A stretch of DNA of 41,633 nucleotides, from positions 1 through 41,633 of the forward strand of contig JAIRRZ010000022.1 in assembly GCA_031255715.1 (NCBI GenBank), written 5' to 3'. Shown piece by piece: positions 16,403 to 25,116 of the stretch. This stretch comes from Puniceicoccales bacterium. Lineage in GTDB: Bacteria; Verrucomicrobiota; Verrucomicrobiia; Opitutales; LL51. Made by a program: the position numbers and the translations under genes. The notes beneath the pieces were generated by a model. The model saw nothing but the letters and a program-made list of their open reading frames with translations, did no database searches and had not been told where the DNA came from. Every line of letters starts with the position of its first letter. Position 1 is the stretch's first letter.

Positions 16403-17200
16403 ATGGACCGCATGGGCTTACTTGATTTTAAGCAAAAAGTATTTTTAGTCATGGGCGTTGCCAATAAAAAAAGCATCGCTTGGACCATTGCTCAGTTGCT
16501 TGAACAATCAAACGCCCATGTGATCTATAGCGTGCGTTCTGCAAAACGTTTGGAATCAATAAAAGAATTATTAAATGATCGCGAAGTACATATTTGCGAC
16601 GTCGAAAATTTAGCAGAAATTCAACAACTTGCGGAATCAATTCAACAAAAACATTCCCAAATTAATGGCCTTGTCCATTCCATTGCCTTCGGAAATTATT
16701 CGGAAGGGTTCAAGCCCTTCCACGAAACAAAGCGCACCGACTTTTTACAGGCAACAACAATCTCCTGCTTTTCACTGGTAGAAATTGCAAATGCATTCAA
16801 ACATCTATTGATGCAAAATGCATCCGTTGTTACCATCGGTATTTCTTCACAGGTTGCGGCCCCAACCTATGGATATATGTCGCCGATCAAAGCCGCACTT
16901 GAAAGTGTTGTGCGATTTTTAGCTAAATCATTCAGCAAAGATAGCGAAGTGCGTTTCAATTGTATAAAAGCAGGACCGCTAAAAACAAGCGCCTCTGCGG
17001 GTATTCCAGGGTACGTCGATAATTACCTATATGCCGAAAAAATGACCCTTCGCAAACGCGCCATCACAACACGGGAAGTTGCCAATACCGCTTTATTTCT
17101 TCTCAGCGACCTGTCCAGTGGAATCAATGGTCAGGGAATCGTCGTCAATGCCGGCATGGACTTCAACTATTTCGATGAAGAACTGGTTCAATCAAATTAA
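16403..17200 (+). CDS. fabI: Enoyl-[acyl-carrier-protein] reductase (FabI type)
   Basis: Catalyses the last reduction of each fatty acid elongation cycle with NAD(P)H. I start at ATG 16403; ATG 16412 gives the classic MGLLDFKQK start, and a GTG at 16367 is less likely. About 265 residues form a short-chain dehydrogenase fold. The nucleotide site has the FabI-specific VMGVANKKSIAWTIAQ. The catalytic Tyr-x6-Lys is in YGYMSPIKAALE, and the C-terminal part (FLLSDLSSGINGQGIVVNAGMD) is typical. It follows the coiled-coil gene by about 60 bp, probably without functional connection. fabH is at 32.4 kb. Confidence 0.94.
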   Translation: MDRMGLLDFKQKVFLVMGVANKKSIAWTIAQLLEQSNAHVIYSVRSAKRLESIKELLNDREVHICDVENLAEIQQLAESIQQKHSQINGLVHSIAFGNYSEGFKPFHETKRTDFLQATTISCFSLVEIANAFKHLLMQNASVVTIGISSQVAAPTYGYMSPIKAALESVVRFLAKSFSKDSEVRFNCIKAGPLKTSASAGIPGYVDNYLYAEKMTLRKRAITTREVANTALFLLSDLSSGINGQGIVVNAGMDFNYFDEELVQSN

Positions 17201-17423
17201 TTTAAAAATTTTTCGTTTTTGGCTTAATACATTCCTCGCTTTATATAATAAAATATGTGTGCATGAGTATAATTAAAAATCAAAAAAGCCCAGACGCCGT
17301 GAGGCATGAATCATTGCGGCAACAGTTACATGATTATAAAAATTAATTTTTAATGTGATTTTCTGCAGTATTGATTTTTATTTCACTTGCCATTATCAAA
17401 GATTTTGTAATACTTAACAATGT

Positions 17424-18362
17424 ATGAAGATCGGTATCGTGGGTTCGGGGTTTGTTGGAAGCGCAACAGCGTTTCAATTGGTAATGAGTGGGGTTGCCCA
17501 TGAAGTTCTTTTGATCGATAAGGATACAATACGTGCGGAAGCGGAAGCAATTGATATTAGCCACGCAACCCCGTGTGCCCATTGTAACCGCATTCATTCG
17601 GGTGACTATAACGATCTCGTCGGTTCAGATATCGTTATTCTTACAGCCGGTGCTAACCAAAAACCAGGTCAAACACGGCTTGATCTCCTAAAAATTAATG
17701 CACAAATTTTTAAAGAAATTGTTCCGCAAGTAATAAAATATGCACCCAATGCTATTCTTCTCGTCGCCTCAAATCCAGCAGATATTATGACCGAAATTAT
17801 GCTAAAACTGTCCGGATTACCAAAATCACGGGTTATTTGCAGCGGTACTCTGCTCGATAGTTCTCGCTTTTGCGTCGAACTTTCGAAATTTTTAGGTATT
17901 TCAACGGAAAATATTAGTGCCTACGTCCTCGGAGAACACGGCGATAATGAAGTGCTTGTCTGGTCTGAAGCCAATGTTGGTATCATGAATATCCATGAAT
18001 TTGCTGCGATTTGTGGTAAAAATTTTACAGAAGATGTAAAAAGCAAAATCGATGACAACGTGCGCAATGCAGCCTACAAAATTATCGAAGGTAAGCGCGC
18101 AACATTCTATGGTATCGCCGGTGCTTTAACAAAAATTTGCCATTCAATTGCTATGGATTCCAATGCCATTTTACCCGTTTCATCCCATCATGATACCATT
18201 GAAAGTACTAACAACATTTGCCTGGCAATGCCAACAATTGTTAATCGTTCGGGAATCGTAAAAGTTTTATATCCCAATTTGGATGAAGAAGAACATATCG
18301 CCCTCGATAAATGTGCCAAGGTTATCGAAAGTTATACGCAGCAAATTATAAATGAATTGTAA
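17424..18362 (+). CDS. ldh: L-lactate dehydrogenase
   Basis: Interconverts pyruvate and lactate with NAD. Encodes 312 residues from ATG 17424. The Rossmann motif is IGIVGSGFVGSATAF. The substrate loop reads GANQKPGQTRLDL with Gln79, the residue that marks lactate rather than malate dehydrogenase (which has Arg there), plus Arg85. Arg148 in LLDSSRF and the catalytic His172 in LGEHGD complete the site. Length is standard. Together with class I aldolase it suggests glycolytic fermentation, useful for an organism in a low-oxygen host niche. The gene appears monocistronic. Confidence 0.93.
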   Translation: MKIGIVGSGFVGSATAFQLVMSGVAHEVLLIDKDTIRAEAEAIDISHATPCAHCNRIHSGDYNDLVGSDIVILTAGANQKPGQTRLDLLKINAQIFKEIVPQVIKYAPNAILLVASNPADIMTEIMLKLSGLPKSRVICSGTLLDSSRFCVELSKFLGISTENISAYVLGEHGDNEVLVWSEANVGIMNIHEFAAICGKNFTEDVKSKIDDNVRNAAYKIIEGKRATFYGIAGALTKICHSIAMDSNAILPVSSHHDTIESTNNICLAMPTIVNRSGIVKVLYPNLDEEEHIALDKCAKVIESYTQQIINEL

Positions 18363-18899
18363 GCAAAAACATTATTAGAGAAAACGTATGCTCAATTAAT
18401 TTATATCCATTTTAGCCCATTGCCATTGAGAATAAAATGCTTTAAATCTTTGGCTCGGTCAAAAAACTAGCCGAAGTTTAGGTTCTAATGCATCCAGCTA
18501 CGCATCAGATTCTAAACATCGATCCGTGACTTGCTGCGTCAAACCTACCATCTTTTTCAATACCCGTCATCCTTCAATCGAAAAATAAAGACAGTATCCA
18601 TAACATAGCCATACTACGACCCTTGAGATTACCGTAGTATCGGATGTCATTTCCCTCATCGAAATCTATAATTTTTTTACCGTTTTTCGCTTGCTTCGCG
18701 TACACATTCTAGTGTGATAAAATGTGATAAAAAGAACGTCCAGCGCTCTCCAATGACTGTCTTGTTCCGTAATTTACCAAGAAAAATAGGACAAAAATAT
18801 ATTAAACATCGAATAGCTAATCTATTTTCGCCCATATCGCCATCATTTCTTCCAATATTTTACATACAAAATATCAAAAATCTACAGGAATGGAAAACT
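18363..18899. other. Gene-free stretch with two hairpins
   Basis: No credible coding frame. A 16-bp imperfect stem (18476-18491 with 18502-18517, two mismatches and one G-T pair) has a 10-nt loop and no T-run. A second, 8-bp perfect stem is atactacg (18611-18618) with cgtagtat (18633-18640). These could belong to a decayed element or an unknown RNA; I cannot assign them. The nearest genes end here from both sides, so at least one terminator should be present. Confidence 0.4.
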
Positions 18900-19718
18900 T
18901 TACTGCACATTCAAATATTCCCGGCGCAAAATGCGATAAAATTTCATGGGCTTGTACTCCTTTTCTTTTTTACAGAACTCATCCTTTTGGCATTCAAACG
19001 TGAATCCACATTTTTCGATAACACGCTGCGATCCTGTGTTTTCATTTAGATGATTGATATCCAAACGATTAAGCTCCAGATCACAGAAAACGTAATGTAT
19101 AATACGTTTTGCTGCCTCCGTCATGTACCCTTTACCCCAGTGTTCCTTATCCAACCAATAATGCATCTCAGCCCGATTTTGCACATGGTCCAATGTCAAT
19201 CCAATGACGCCGATTAGCCGATCCTCTTTCGGTAATGTAATCGCCCAGTACAAAGAATGTCCATTTTCCATGGCATAGCCCAAGTTCATCATATATATTT
19301 TCACGTGATCTCGATCAAATGGCCATGGCATGAAAGCAAGCATATAAATTGTTTCATAATCCGAAAAGATTTTCGCCAAATCATTCAAATCCTGCGAATT
19401 CATACCTCGTAAAACAAGGCGTTCGGTCCCTAAAGCGGGAGCAAGCGTAAGGCCATAAAAATTGTGATCGTCCTCTTTGGTAGGATGTTTTGCCCTTTCT
19501 TCCAGCGCACGTAAAACTTCAGGACCGGAATTAGGGATATACTTTTTAGGCCCAGAATCTTTTCCTATGGCAGAAGAACTATCATTTTGCGCTACGTAAT
19601 GAGACGGGTCATCGCGGCGTTTGCCACATCCTGCCCACTTTCCAATTGTGAAGGAAATTAAAGCGATCAAAAAAATGGTTATTCCAACCCAACAACGATA
19701 TATCGATTTTTTATTCAT
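18900..19718 (-). CDS. Membrane-anchored GNAT acetyltransferase (RimJ/RimL type)
   Basis: Encodes 272 residues from ATG 19718. A single hydrophobic segment (about 9-27, WVGITIFLIALISFTIGKW) is followed by a polar linker and then, from about 95, a GNAT domain of the RimJ/RimL branch. It has TERLVLRGMNSQDL, GVIGLTLD, AEMHYWLDKEHWGKGYMTEA (the acetyl-CoA loop) and GSQRVIEKCGF. It is clearly a paralogue of the soluble protein at 19910-20476 (shared SDYETIxML, PWP, ELHYWL/EMHYWL, SQRxIEKCGF). The membrane anchor is unusual for ribosomal-protein acetylases. The substrate is unknown. Confidence 0.85.
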   Translation of the reverse strand: MNKKSIYRCWVGITIFLIALISFTIGKWAGCGKRRDDPSHYVAQNDSSSAIGKDSGPKKYIPNSGPEVLRALEERAKHPTKEDDHNFYGLTLAPALGTERLVLRGMNSQDLNDLAKIFSDYETIYMLAFMPWPFDRDHVKIYMMNLGYAMENGHSLYWAITLPKEDRLIGVIGLTLDHVQNRAEMHYWLDKEHWGKGYMTEAAKRIIHYVFCDLELNRLDINHLNENTGSQRVIEKCGFTFECQKDEFCKKEKEYKPMKFYRILRREYLNVQ

Positions 19719-19799
19719 TTTATTTCTTTGTAATTATCCTATTCGCAAAAAGTCAATACTTTTCGTATCTTTTGCAATCCAATAAAATATATACTGCTT

Positions 19800-19868
19800 T
19801 CACCGTGAATCTGATGCTTTTGAATCGGAATGTCCATATTTTTCAATTACCTGCTGCGAGCAAATCGA
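19800..19868 (-). pseudogene. Fragment of a third GNAT acetyltransferase gene
   Basis: Minus-strand translation gives SQQVIEKYG followed by a short tail and a stop at 19800-19802. This matches the SQRVIEKCG and SQRIIEKCG helix of the two neighbouring acetyltransferases. Nothing of the rest of the domain is left in frame. It lies exactly between the two intact copies, as expected after a tandem duplication and deletion. Confidence 0.6.
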
Positions 19869-19909
19869 TCATAGTCCATGATTTTATGTTTTCCCGCTCA
19901 TTGTTCACG

Positions 19910-20476
19910 CTATATTTTATGTTCTTTCCTCAATTTACTATAAAATTTTACATCTTCAAACTGGCCAAAACGTTTCACATAGGAACGCAACATTCCCTCG
20001 AACTTAAATCCACATTTTTCAATGATGCGCTGTGAACGGATGTTGCATGTCATATGATTCACTTCAAGGCGATTTAATTTTAGACTTTGAAAGGCATAGT
20101 TCATAATGCGATGGGTAATTTCTGTTCCATATCCCTGTCCCCAATACGCCTTTCCAAGCCAATAGTGCAGCTCTGCCTTTTCATGTTCTGGAAAAATTGA
20201 TAAACCTACCGTCCCAATAAATGCATCTTCTTTATCGTGTATTCCCCAGAAACAACCTTTGCCCATTATGCACATGTTATTGACGAGATTGACCCAACAC
20301 ATAGCCTCTTGAATCGTATAGGGCCAAGGAGCATAGGTCAGCATCCAAACCGTTTCATAATCGGACAACAGATCAACAATTGTACTTAAATCTTTTTCCT
20401 GTATCACCTGCAGTGTCAGGCGTTCCGACTGTAAAACATGGCAACGGGCTAAACCATTTGTATTAACGATGGACAT
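19910..20476 (-). CDS. GNAT acetyltransferase (RimJ/RimL type), soluble
   Basis: Encodes 188 residues from ATG 20476 and is a GNAT domain almost throughout: SERLTLQVIQEKDLSTI near 17, FIGTVGLSIFPEHEKAELHYWL, the acetyl-CoA-binding AYWGQGYGTEIT, and SQRIIEKCGFKFEG near the end. It lacks the N-terminal membrane segment of its neighbour. Its start lies 13 bp from the stop of the CesT-like chaperone gene upstream, so the two are probably one transcript. RimJ/RimL enzymes acetylate N-termini of ribosomal proteins, but distant relatives have many substrates. Confidence 0.87.
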   Translation of the reverse strand: MSIVNTNGLARCHVLQSERLTLQVIQEKDLSTIVDLLSDYETVWMLTYAPWPYTIQEAMCWVNLVNNMCIMGKGCFWGIHDKEDAFIGTVGLSIFPEHEKAELHYWLGKAYWGQGYGTEITHRIMNYAFQSLKLNRLEVNHMTCNIRSQRIIEKCGFKFEGMLRSYVKRFGQFEDVKFYSKLRKEHKI

Positions 20477-20489
20477 TTTCTAAGTTCTT

Positions 20490-20987
20490 TTAAGCGCCAA
20501 GCATTATCGTTCCCGGCGTTCCAGGATTATTTGACCAGGACATAATATTATTGGGTTCGGCTTCATCATCAGTTATTGCCATCCACTCTTCAAGGCGTTT
20601 GGTGTCCCAGTGTTCCATTGCATTGACAAATTTTTCTAAAGTACTATAAAAAATATCACCATTGACCATATTCATATCAAAATATTGGGTTAATATAAGC
20701 GTGCCGTCTGTCGGATCCAACGAAATATTTGCGCCGGCTGTATCGCCCCAGAAGTGACAACTCTCAAGAATTCCGCGATAAAAACAGCTTTTGTCTTCGG
20801 GTAACGAACCGATATAGGCAAAAAAATTAAACTGTTCTTTTTTCTCATCGATGGAGCATTTGACAAAAAATTTTCCATCAAAGGAAAGATAACAATCATT
20901 ATTTTCATCGAGGTCCAAGTTTTCAATTTTTAATTTTTCGCCCAATATTTTAATATACGATCTAAAAGTATCCAAACAGTTTTCCAT
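20490..20987 (-). CDS. CesT/Tir-type secretion chaperone-like protein
   Basis: Encodes 165 residues from ATG 20987 (a TTG at 21017 is in frame). The layout resembles the CesT family of type III secretion chaperones: an N-terminal helix (FRSYIKILGEKLKIENLDLD), a strand pair around ENNDCYLSFDGKFFVKCSID, a central strand (FNFFAYIGSLPED), a helix with a small-residue turn (ILESCHFWGDTAGANISLD), a strand (GTLILTQYFDMNMV) and a last helix (STLEKFVNAMEHW). The protein is acidic, as such chaperones usually are. Its effector would often be encoded next door; the neighbours are two acetyltransferases. No injectisome gene is seen in this window. Confidence 0.62.
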   Translation of the reverse strand: MENCLDTFRSYIKILGEKLKIENLDLDENNDCYLSFDGKFFVKCSIDEKKEQFNFFAYIGSLPEDKSCFYRGILESCHFWGDTAGANISLDPTDGTLILTQYFDMNMVNGDIFYSTLEKFVNAMEHWDTKRLEEWMAITDDEAEPNNIMSWSNNPGTPGTIMLGA

Positions 20988-21233
20988 TATGGAATCAAAG
21001 ATATATTTTTTTCGCAAAAAAACAATAAAAATTTTAATAATGATGCTTTCTCCATCGCAACACTGTGCCCAACAAAGTAATTTCTATCTCTAGACTTTTG
21101 AGAAAAACCGTTAAATGCTTTTTTCTTTAAAACTTTGCATTTTTTTTGGAAAAATTGTGAGAAAAATACGCATTTTAAAGCTTCCACAGCATTCCGATTA
21201 TATGCGCTCCACTCGCTTTATTTGTTTGAATTT

Positions 21234-21959
21234 ATGCTCTTAAAGATTTTATTTATTTTCATGGATGTCCACATTAGCAGTCTGTCACCTGCAAAAAAAT
21301 TGCTGGTAAAATTACTCACTATTTTGCTGAAAATGTGGTCTCAAACACTGCGCATTGAAATCGATGAAAAAAGTTTACAACTGTTTAAAACCTATCGCCA
21401 AAGGCCGAAGGTGTGTGTGCTGTGGCATAATCGTCTTTTTATTGCCTCCCATCTTTTTCAAAAATATTTCCAGGGGATAAAAATGTACGGTCTAATTAGT
21501 CCGAGTCGAGACGGTGCATGGCTATCGGAAGTTTATCGCAATATGGGAATTCATGCAATCCGTGGATCGACGCAACGCGGTGGGCGCAACGCCCTCATTG
21601 AAATGATTGATGCTGTTAAAAAAGGTCATACGGTTACGATTACGCCCGATGGCCCTCGTGGACCACGTTATTTTGTTAAACCTGGGATTATCACGCTCGC
21701 GAAAGAGACGCATGTACCTATTCTTATCGCCGGTATCCGGATGCACAATGCATGGCGTTTTAATTCCTGGGATCGATTTTATTTACCCAAGCCATTTTCT
21801 CGCATTTCAGTAACATGTGGCATAATTTTACCCGAAAACTATGCTAAGCTTAGTGCCAGGCAATTACAAAAATCAATTCAAACTCTCCTCAACCAAATCA
21901 ATGCTAAGCCGTATTTTCAAGGCATTTCCAAGATTTCTATACCGACGGCCATTTATTAA
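21234..21959 (+). CDS. Lysophospholipid acyltransferase-like protein (DUF374)
   Basis: The start is uncertain: ATG 21234 is used, ATG 21261 is as good, and a TTG at 21135 is unlikely. From 21234 it encodes about 241 residues. Family marks are LWHNRLFIAS, SPSRDGAWLSEVYRNMG, AIRGSTQRGGRNALIEMID and VTITPDGPRGPRYFVKPGII. DUF374 proteins are related to the LpxL and PlsC acyltransferases, and in LPS-making bacteria they are often near lipid A or KDO genes. The acceptor is unknown. The N-terminus has a hydrophobic helix. The gene diverges from the chaperone gene. Confidence 0.85.
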   Translation: MLLKILFIFMDVHISSLSPAKKLLVKLLTILLKMWSQTLRIEIDEKSLQLFKTYRQRPKVCVLWHNRLFIASHLFQKYFQGIKMYGLISPSRDGAWLSEVYRNMGIHAIRGSTQRGGRNALIEMIDAVKKGHTVTITPDGPRGPRYFVKPGIITLAKETHVPILIAGIRMHNAWRFNSWDRFYLPKPFSRISVTCGIILPENYAKLSARQLQKSIQTLLNQINAKPYFQGISKISIPTAIY

Positions 21960-22014
21960 ATCTCAAAAAAATAAAATATTTTTGGATTAATTGGATTTTT
22001 TTGCCAAAAAGTAC

Positions 22015-22043
22015 TTGACAAGGGCAATCAATGCTGTTATTTC
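22015..22043 (+). promoter_or_regulatory. Sigma-70-like promoter of rpsT
   Basis: A perfect -35 box, ttgaca (22015-22020), is followed after 17 bp by tatttc (22038-22043) as a weak -10. The rpsT ribosome binding site, aaggag, follows at about 22063. Confidence 0.6.
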
Positions 22044-22076
22044 TTTTCTCGTAATTTTTAATTAAGGAGAAATAGG

Positions 22077-22334
22077 ATGGCTAATAGTAAAGCAGCAATA
22101 AAAAGTATTAAGCAAACGGAGAAACGTGCGAAGAGAAACCGAATGGTTATCAGTCGTCTACGAACGCAGTTTAAGAAAGTAATGTCGCTTATTAAAGAGG
22201 ATAATAGGGGGAATGGTATTCGCGAGGCGGCGATTGAATATGTTTCATATTTGGATAAAGCAGCAAAAGTTGGCATCATTCATTATAATAAAGCAATACG
22301 TCACAAGAGTATGATGTCCAAATTTATATTTTAA
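22077..22334 (+). CDS. rpsT: Small ribosomal subunit protein bS20
   Basis: Encodes 85 residues, highly basic. It has the typical start MANSKAAIKSIKQTEKRAKRN and the helical body KKVMSLIKE ... GIIHYNKAIRHKS. ATG 22077 follows an aaggag ribosome binding site at good spacing and a good -35 box, one of the clearest expression signals in the window. bS20 binds 16S rRNA early in 30S assembly. It is monocistronic, ended by a hairpin. Confidence 0.97.
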   Translation: MANSKAAIKSIKQTEKRAKRNRMVISRLRTQFKKVMSLIKEDNRGNGIREAAIEYVSYLDKAAKVGIIHYNKAIRHKSMMSKFIF

Positions 22335-22360
22335 AGAATTTCCCATCCATATCCCATCCA

Positions 22361-22387
22361 GCCCTCGGTTGAAAGACCGAGGGCCTT
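22361..22387 (+). terminator. Terminator-like hairpin after rpsT
   Basis: A 9-bp stem, gccctcggt (22361-22369) with accgagggc (22376-22384), has a 6-nt loop and is followed by cttt. The T-run is short, but the position 27 bp after the rpsT stop supports termination. Confidence 0.7.
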
Positions 22388-22457
22388 TGGAAGGGATGGT
22401 AGTTGCATTTTTGAGGCAGTGTTAAATAGGGGTATAGCCTTTAGGGTTATGTTTCGT

Positions 22458-22592
22458 TTTTAATTAAAAACAATTTTAATGAAAAAAAGACCCATGCGGC
22501 CAAACCATGCGAAGTTTTCGCAGGGTTTGGCCGCGTGTCGAGGTCAAGGAGTCCGGACTCCTTGCGGGAGTCCAGAGGGCAGAGCCCTCTGG
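22458..22592. repeat. AT-rich 23-bp repeat plus a series of GC-rich hairpins
   Basis: Positions 22458-22480 are the exact reverse complement of 14880-14902. Next come three hairpins: an 11-bp stem, gcggccaaacc (from 22496) with ggtttggccgc, holding an inner tgcgaa/ttcgca stem; aaggagtc-cg-gactcctt (22546-22563); and ccagagggc-aga-gccctctgg (22572-22592). It ends 5 bp from the fbaB stop, so it may also end fbaB transcription. It looks like the same kind of element as those at 7.4, 14.9 and 41.6 kb. Confidence 0.8.
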
Positions 22593-22596
22593 TAAA

Positions 22597-23646
22597 TTAT
22601 GCAATGGTAATCGATGGTTCCAGATAAACGTCTTGAATTGTATTAAGTAGCTCGATACCGTCTTTCATGGAACGTTGAAATGCCTTTCGGCCGCAAATTA
22701 GACCGGACCCTCCAGCGCGTTTATTAATAATTGCCGTTTGAATTGCTTTGTTAAAATCATCTTGGCCGGAGGCTCCTCCGGAATTAATTAAACCCATACG
22801 TCCCATGTAACAATTCGCAACTTGATAGCGTGTCAGATCGATAGGATGGTTTGTAGTCAATTCGCTGTAAACTTTTTCATGAGTTTTACTGAAATTAACG
22901 GCTTTAAAGCCACCGTTATTTGTTGGTAGTTTTTGTTTAATAATATCTGCTTCAATGGTTACGCCGATGTGGTTGGCCTGACCCGTTAGATCGGCTGCTG
23001 TGTGATAATCCTGATCTGCTTTGAAGCTCGGATTGCGCAGGTAACACCACAGAATGGTTACTAATCCTAGTTCATGGGCTAGCTGAAACGCCGTACTTGT
23101 TTCTTGAATTTGACGAGTAGATTCCTCTGAACCAAAATAAATCGTTGCGCCAATGGCCGCTGCTCCCATTTCATAGGCCTGCTTTACCTGGGCGAAATAA
23201 ATTTGATCAAATTTATTGGGATAGGTTAGTAGCTCATTATGGTTTAGTTTAACGACAAAGGGAATTTTATGGGCATATTTTCGGCTTAAACTCCCTAGAA
23301 CACCGAGCGTCGACGCTACCGCATTGCAACCACCTTCGATGGCGAGTTTAATAATATTTTCTGGATCAAAATAGATTGGATTCGGTGCAAAGCTTGCCGC
23401 TGCCGAATGTTCTATGCCTTGATCCACAGGTAAAATTGACGTATATCCCGTTCCTGCGAGTCGTCCTTTATGTGCAATCCATGCAAAATTATTGAGAACG
23501 CGTTGGGAACGATCCGTATGAACAAAAACTCGATCGATAAAATCTACCCCTGGAAGGTGTAATGCCTCTTTGAAAATTGTTTGGCATCGATGCTCAATCA
23601 GCTTATCCTTATCATGGGCGATGAAATCCTGAATACGCTTATTCAT
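22597..23646 (-). CDS. fbaB: Class I fructose-bisphosphate aldolase, DhnA/FbaB type
   Basis: Cleaves fructose 1,6-bisphosphate through a Schiff-base lysine. Encodes 349 residues from ATG 23646. Marks of the archaeal/DhnA-type class I aldolase are [76 protein letters not shown] and the phosphate-binding [16 protein letters not shown]. The same type serves as glycolytic aldolase in chlamydiae and some verrucomicrobia. It lies 25 bp downstream of mpl on the same strand. A GC-rich palindromic repeat follows directly. Confidence 0.94.
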   Translation of the reverse strand: MNKRIQDFIAHDKDKLIEHRCQTIFKEALHLPGVDFIDRVFVHTDRSQRVLNNFAWIAHKGRLAGTGYTSILPVDQGIEHSAAASFAPNPIYFDPENIIKLAIEGGCNAVASTLGVLGSLSRKYAHKIPFVVKLNHNELLTYPNKFDQIYFAQVKQAYEMGAAAIGATIYFGSEESTRQIQETSTAFQLAHELGLVTILWCYLRNPSFKADQDYHTAADLTGQANHIGVTIEADIIKQKLPTNNGGFKAVNFSKTHEKVYSELTTNHPIDLTRYQVANCYMGRMGLINSGGASGQDDFNKAIQTAIINKRAGGSGLICGRKAFQRSMKDGIELLNTIQDVYLEPSITIA

Positions 23647-23671
23647 ATGGATTATATGTTATTCTGATTTT

Positions 23672-25054
23672 TTAATGAGGCAATTCTAAACTATCCTTTA
23701 AATATTGTGCGATGTTTGCAAAATTGCCATTGGAGAGGAAAAGAAAAACTTGTTTCTCTTGGTTAATTTTTTTGAGAAAAGTCGCTTTAATGGTATCAAT
23801 ATTAGCCGTTTGCGCAGGGCAATAGTGGATATCCCGTGCTAGTTTACAGGTATCGAGTCGTTGTGTTTTATTTCTATAAACTTCAGCAATATAAATTTCG
23901 TCGCTTCCCATAAAAGATTCGATAAAATCTTCCTGAAAATAGTTGGAGCACGCCGTATGGCTGCGTGGTTCGAAGACAGTAATGAGTCGATGGGTTGGGA
24001 ACGCCTGTTTAGTGGCGTGGATCGTTTCTGCAATTGCCGTCGGATGATGGGCAAAATCTTCGACAATTGTCGTATTTCGATCATTAAAAATAACTTCCTG
24101 GCGTTTTTTGATACCTTTGAAATGGCTCAAATCGATGTTTAATCCTCGTTTCATATATTGCCATGTTGCGACGATGGCCATTGCCACGTTGCGCACATTA
24201 TGGGTACCAAAAAGCGGACTTTGAATCATCGTGGCCGTATTTTTTCTATCGGAGAGGGTAAACGTTGAGCCCTGGGGTGTCAAATTTTCATCACCGATGA
24301 TGAAATCATTGTCATTATTTTTACCGACAAAGATAGTTTTTGTCCACGAAACGGGCAGCAATTCGCGGATGGTCATAGAATCGCCATTGGCTATAATACA
24401 GCCATTTGAAGGAATGAGTTTAATGAGATGTGAAAATGTTCGTTGAATATCGCGTAGATCGTGAAAAATATCGAGGTGATCGAATTCGATATTATTCATA
24501 ACTAAGATTTTTGGTGAATAGTGAATAAATTTGCTGCGTTTATCGAAAAATGCGGAATCGTACTCGTCACCTTCGATGATTAATGGAGAATTATTTTTGC
24601 CGTAGCAAGCTCCGGATGGAAAATTAATGGGAACACCACCGATGAAATAGCCCGGATCGCAGTGATTAAACGAAAACAAATAAGCAAGGAGTGTGGTTGT
24701 AGTTGTTTTGCCATGGGTTCCGGTGATAGCAATCACATCCCGATTACCGATTATTTTTTGGCGAATTAATTCGGGAAGAGAGCAATAGGGGATTTTTTTA
24801 CAATCAAGTAACCATTCGACCTCTTCATTCCCCCGTGAGATGGTATTACCAATGACCACGAGATCGGGGTTAAGTTTTTCGAGGCGTTGAGCGGAATAGC
24901 CGTTGTAAATGTTGATTTTATTTTTTTCGAGGAGATCCGACATTGGGGGGTAAATTTTTTGGTCACTACCACAAATTTCATAGCCAAGCGATTGTAGTAA
25001 AATTGCCAAATTTCCCATTGCCATTCCACCAATGCCTAAAAAATAAATCCACAT
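23672..25054 (-). CDS. mpl: UDP-N-acetylmuramate:murein tripeptide ligase
   Basis: Reattaches recycled L-Ala-gamma-D-Glu-mDAP to UDP-MurNAc. Encodes 460 residues from ATG 25054. Mur-ligase features are the N-terminal YFLGIGGMAMGNLA, the P-loop ITGTHGKTTTTTLL, NNIEFDHLDIFHDL and EDFAHHPTAIAETI. YPPMSDLLEKNKI and IIEGDEYDSAFFDKRSKF are typical of Mpl rather than MurC. With the NagZ-like enzyme at 27 kb it points to peptidoglycan recycling. fbaB follows with a 25-bp gap. Confidence 0.9.
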   Translation of the reverse strand: MWIYFLGIGGMAMGNLAILLQSLGYEICGSDQKIYPPMSDLLEKNKINIYNGYSAQRLEKLNPDLVVIGNTISRGNEEVEWLLDCKKIPYCSLPELIRQKIIGNRDVIAITGTHGKTTTTTLLAYLFSFNHCDPGYFIGGVPINFPSGACYGKNNSPLIIEGDEYDSAFFDKRSKFIHYSPKILVMNNIEFDHLDIFHDLRDIQRTFSHLIKLIPSNGCIIANGDSMTIRELLPVSWTKTIFVGKNNDNDFIIGDENLTPQGSTFTLSDRKNTATMIQSPLFGTHNVRNVAMAIVATWQYMKRGLNIDLSHFKGIKKRQEVIFNDRNTTIVEDFAHHPTAIAETIHATKQAFPTHRLITVFEPRSHTACSNYFQEDFIESFMGSDEIYIAEVYRNKTQRLDTCKLARDIHYCPAQTANIDTIKATFLKKINQEKQVFLFLSNGNFANIAQYLKDSLELPH

Positions 25055-25116
25055 ACTGTGCTTTCGTTATATGTTTTTACGGGTAATATCAATTGCATAT
25101 TATAAAGTGACAAAAT

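Noticed and set aside
17424-18362. Malate dehydrogenase
   Set aside because: The substrate loop has Gln79 (NQKPG), typical of lactate dehydrogenase, where malate dehydrogenase has Arg.
18714-19049. 111-codon plus-strand frame
   Set aside because: Mostly antisense to the GNAT gene, without start signals or a recognisable domain.
20490-20987. Presence of a type III secretion operon
   Set aside because: Only the chaperone-like gene is seen; no needle, ATPase or export gate gene occurs in the window.
23672-25054. MurC
   Set aside because: YPPMS and the EYDSAFFDKRSKF segment are those of Mpl.
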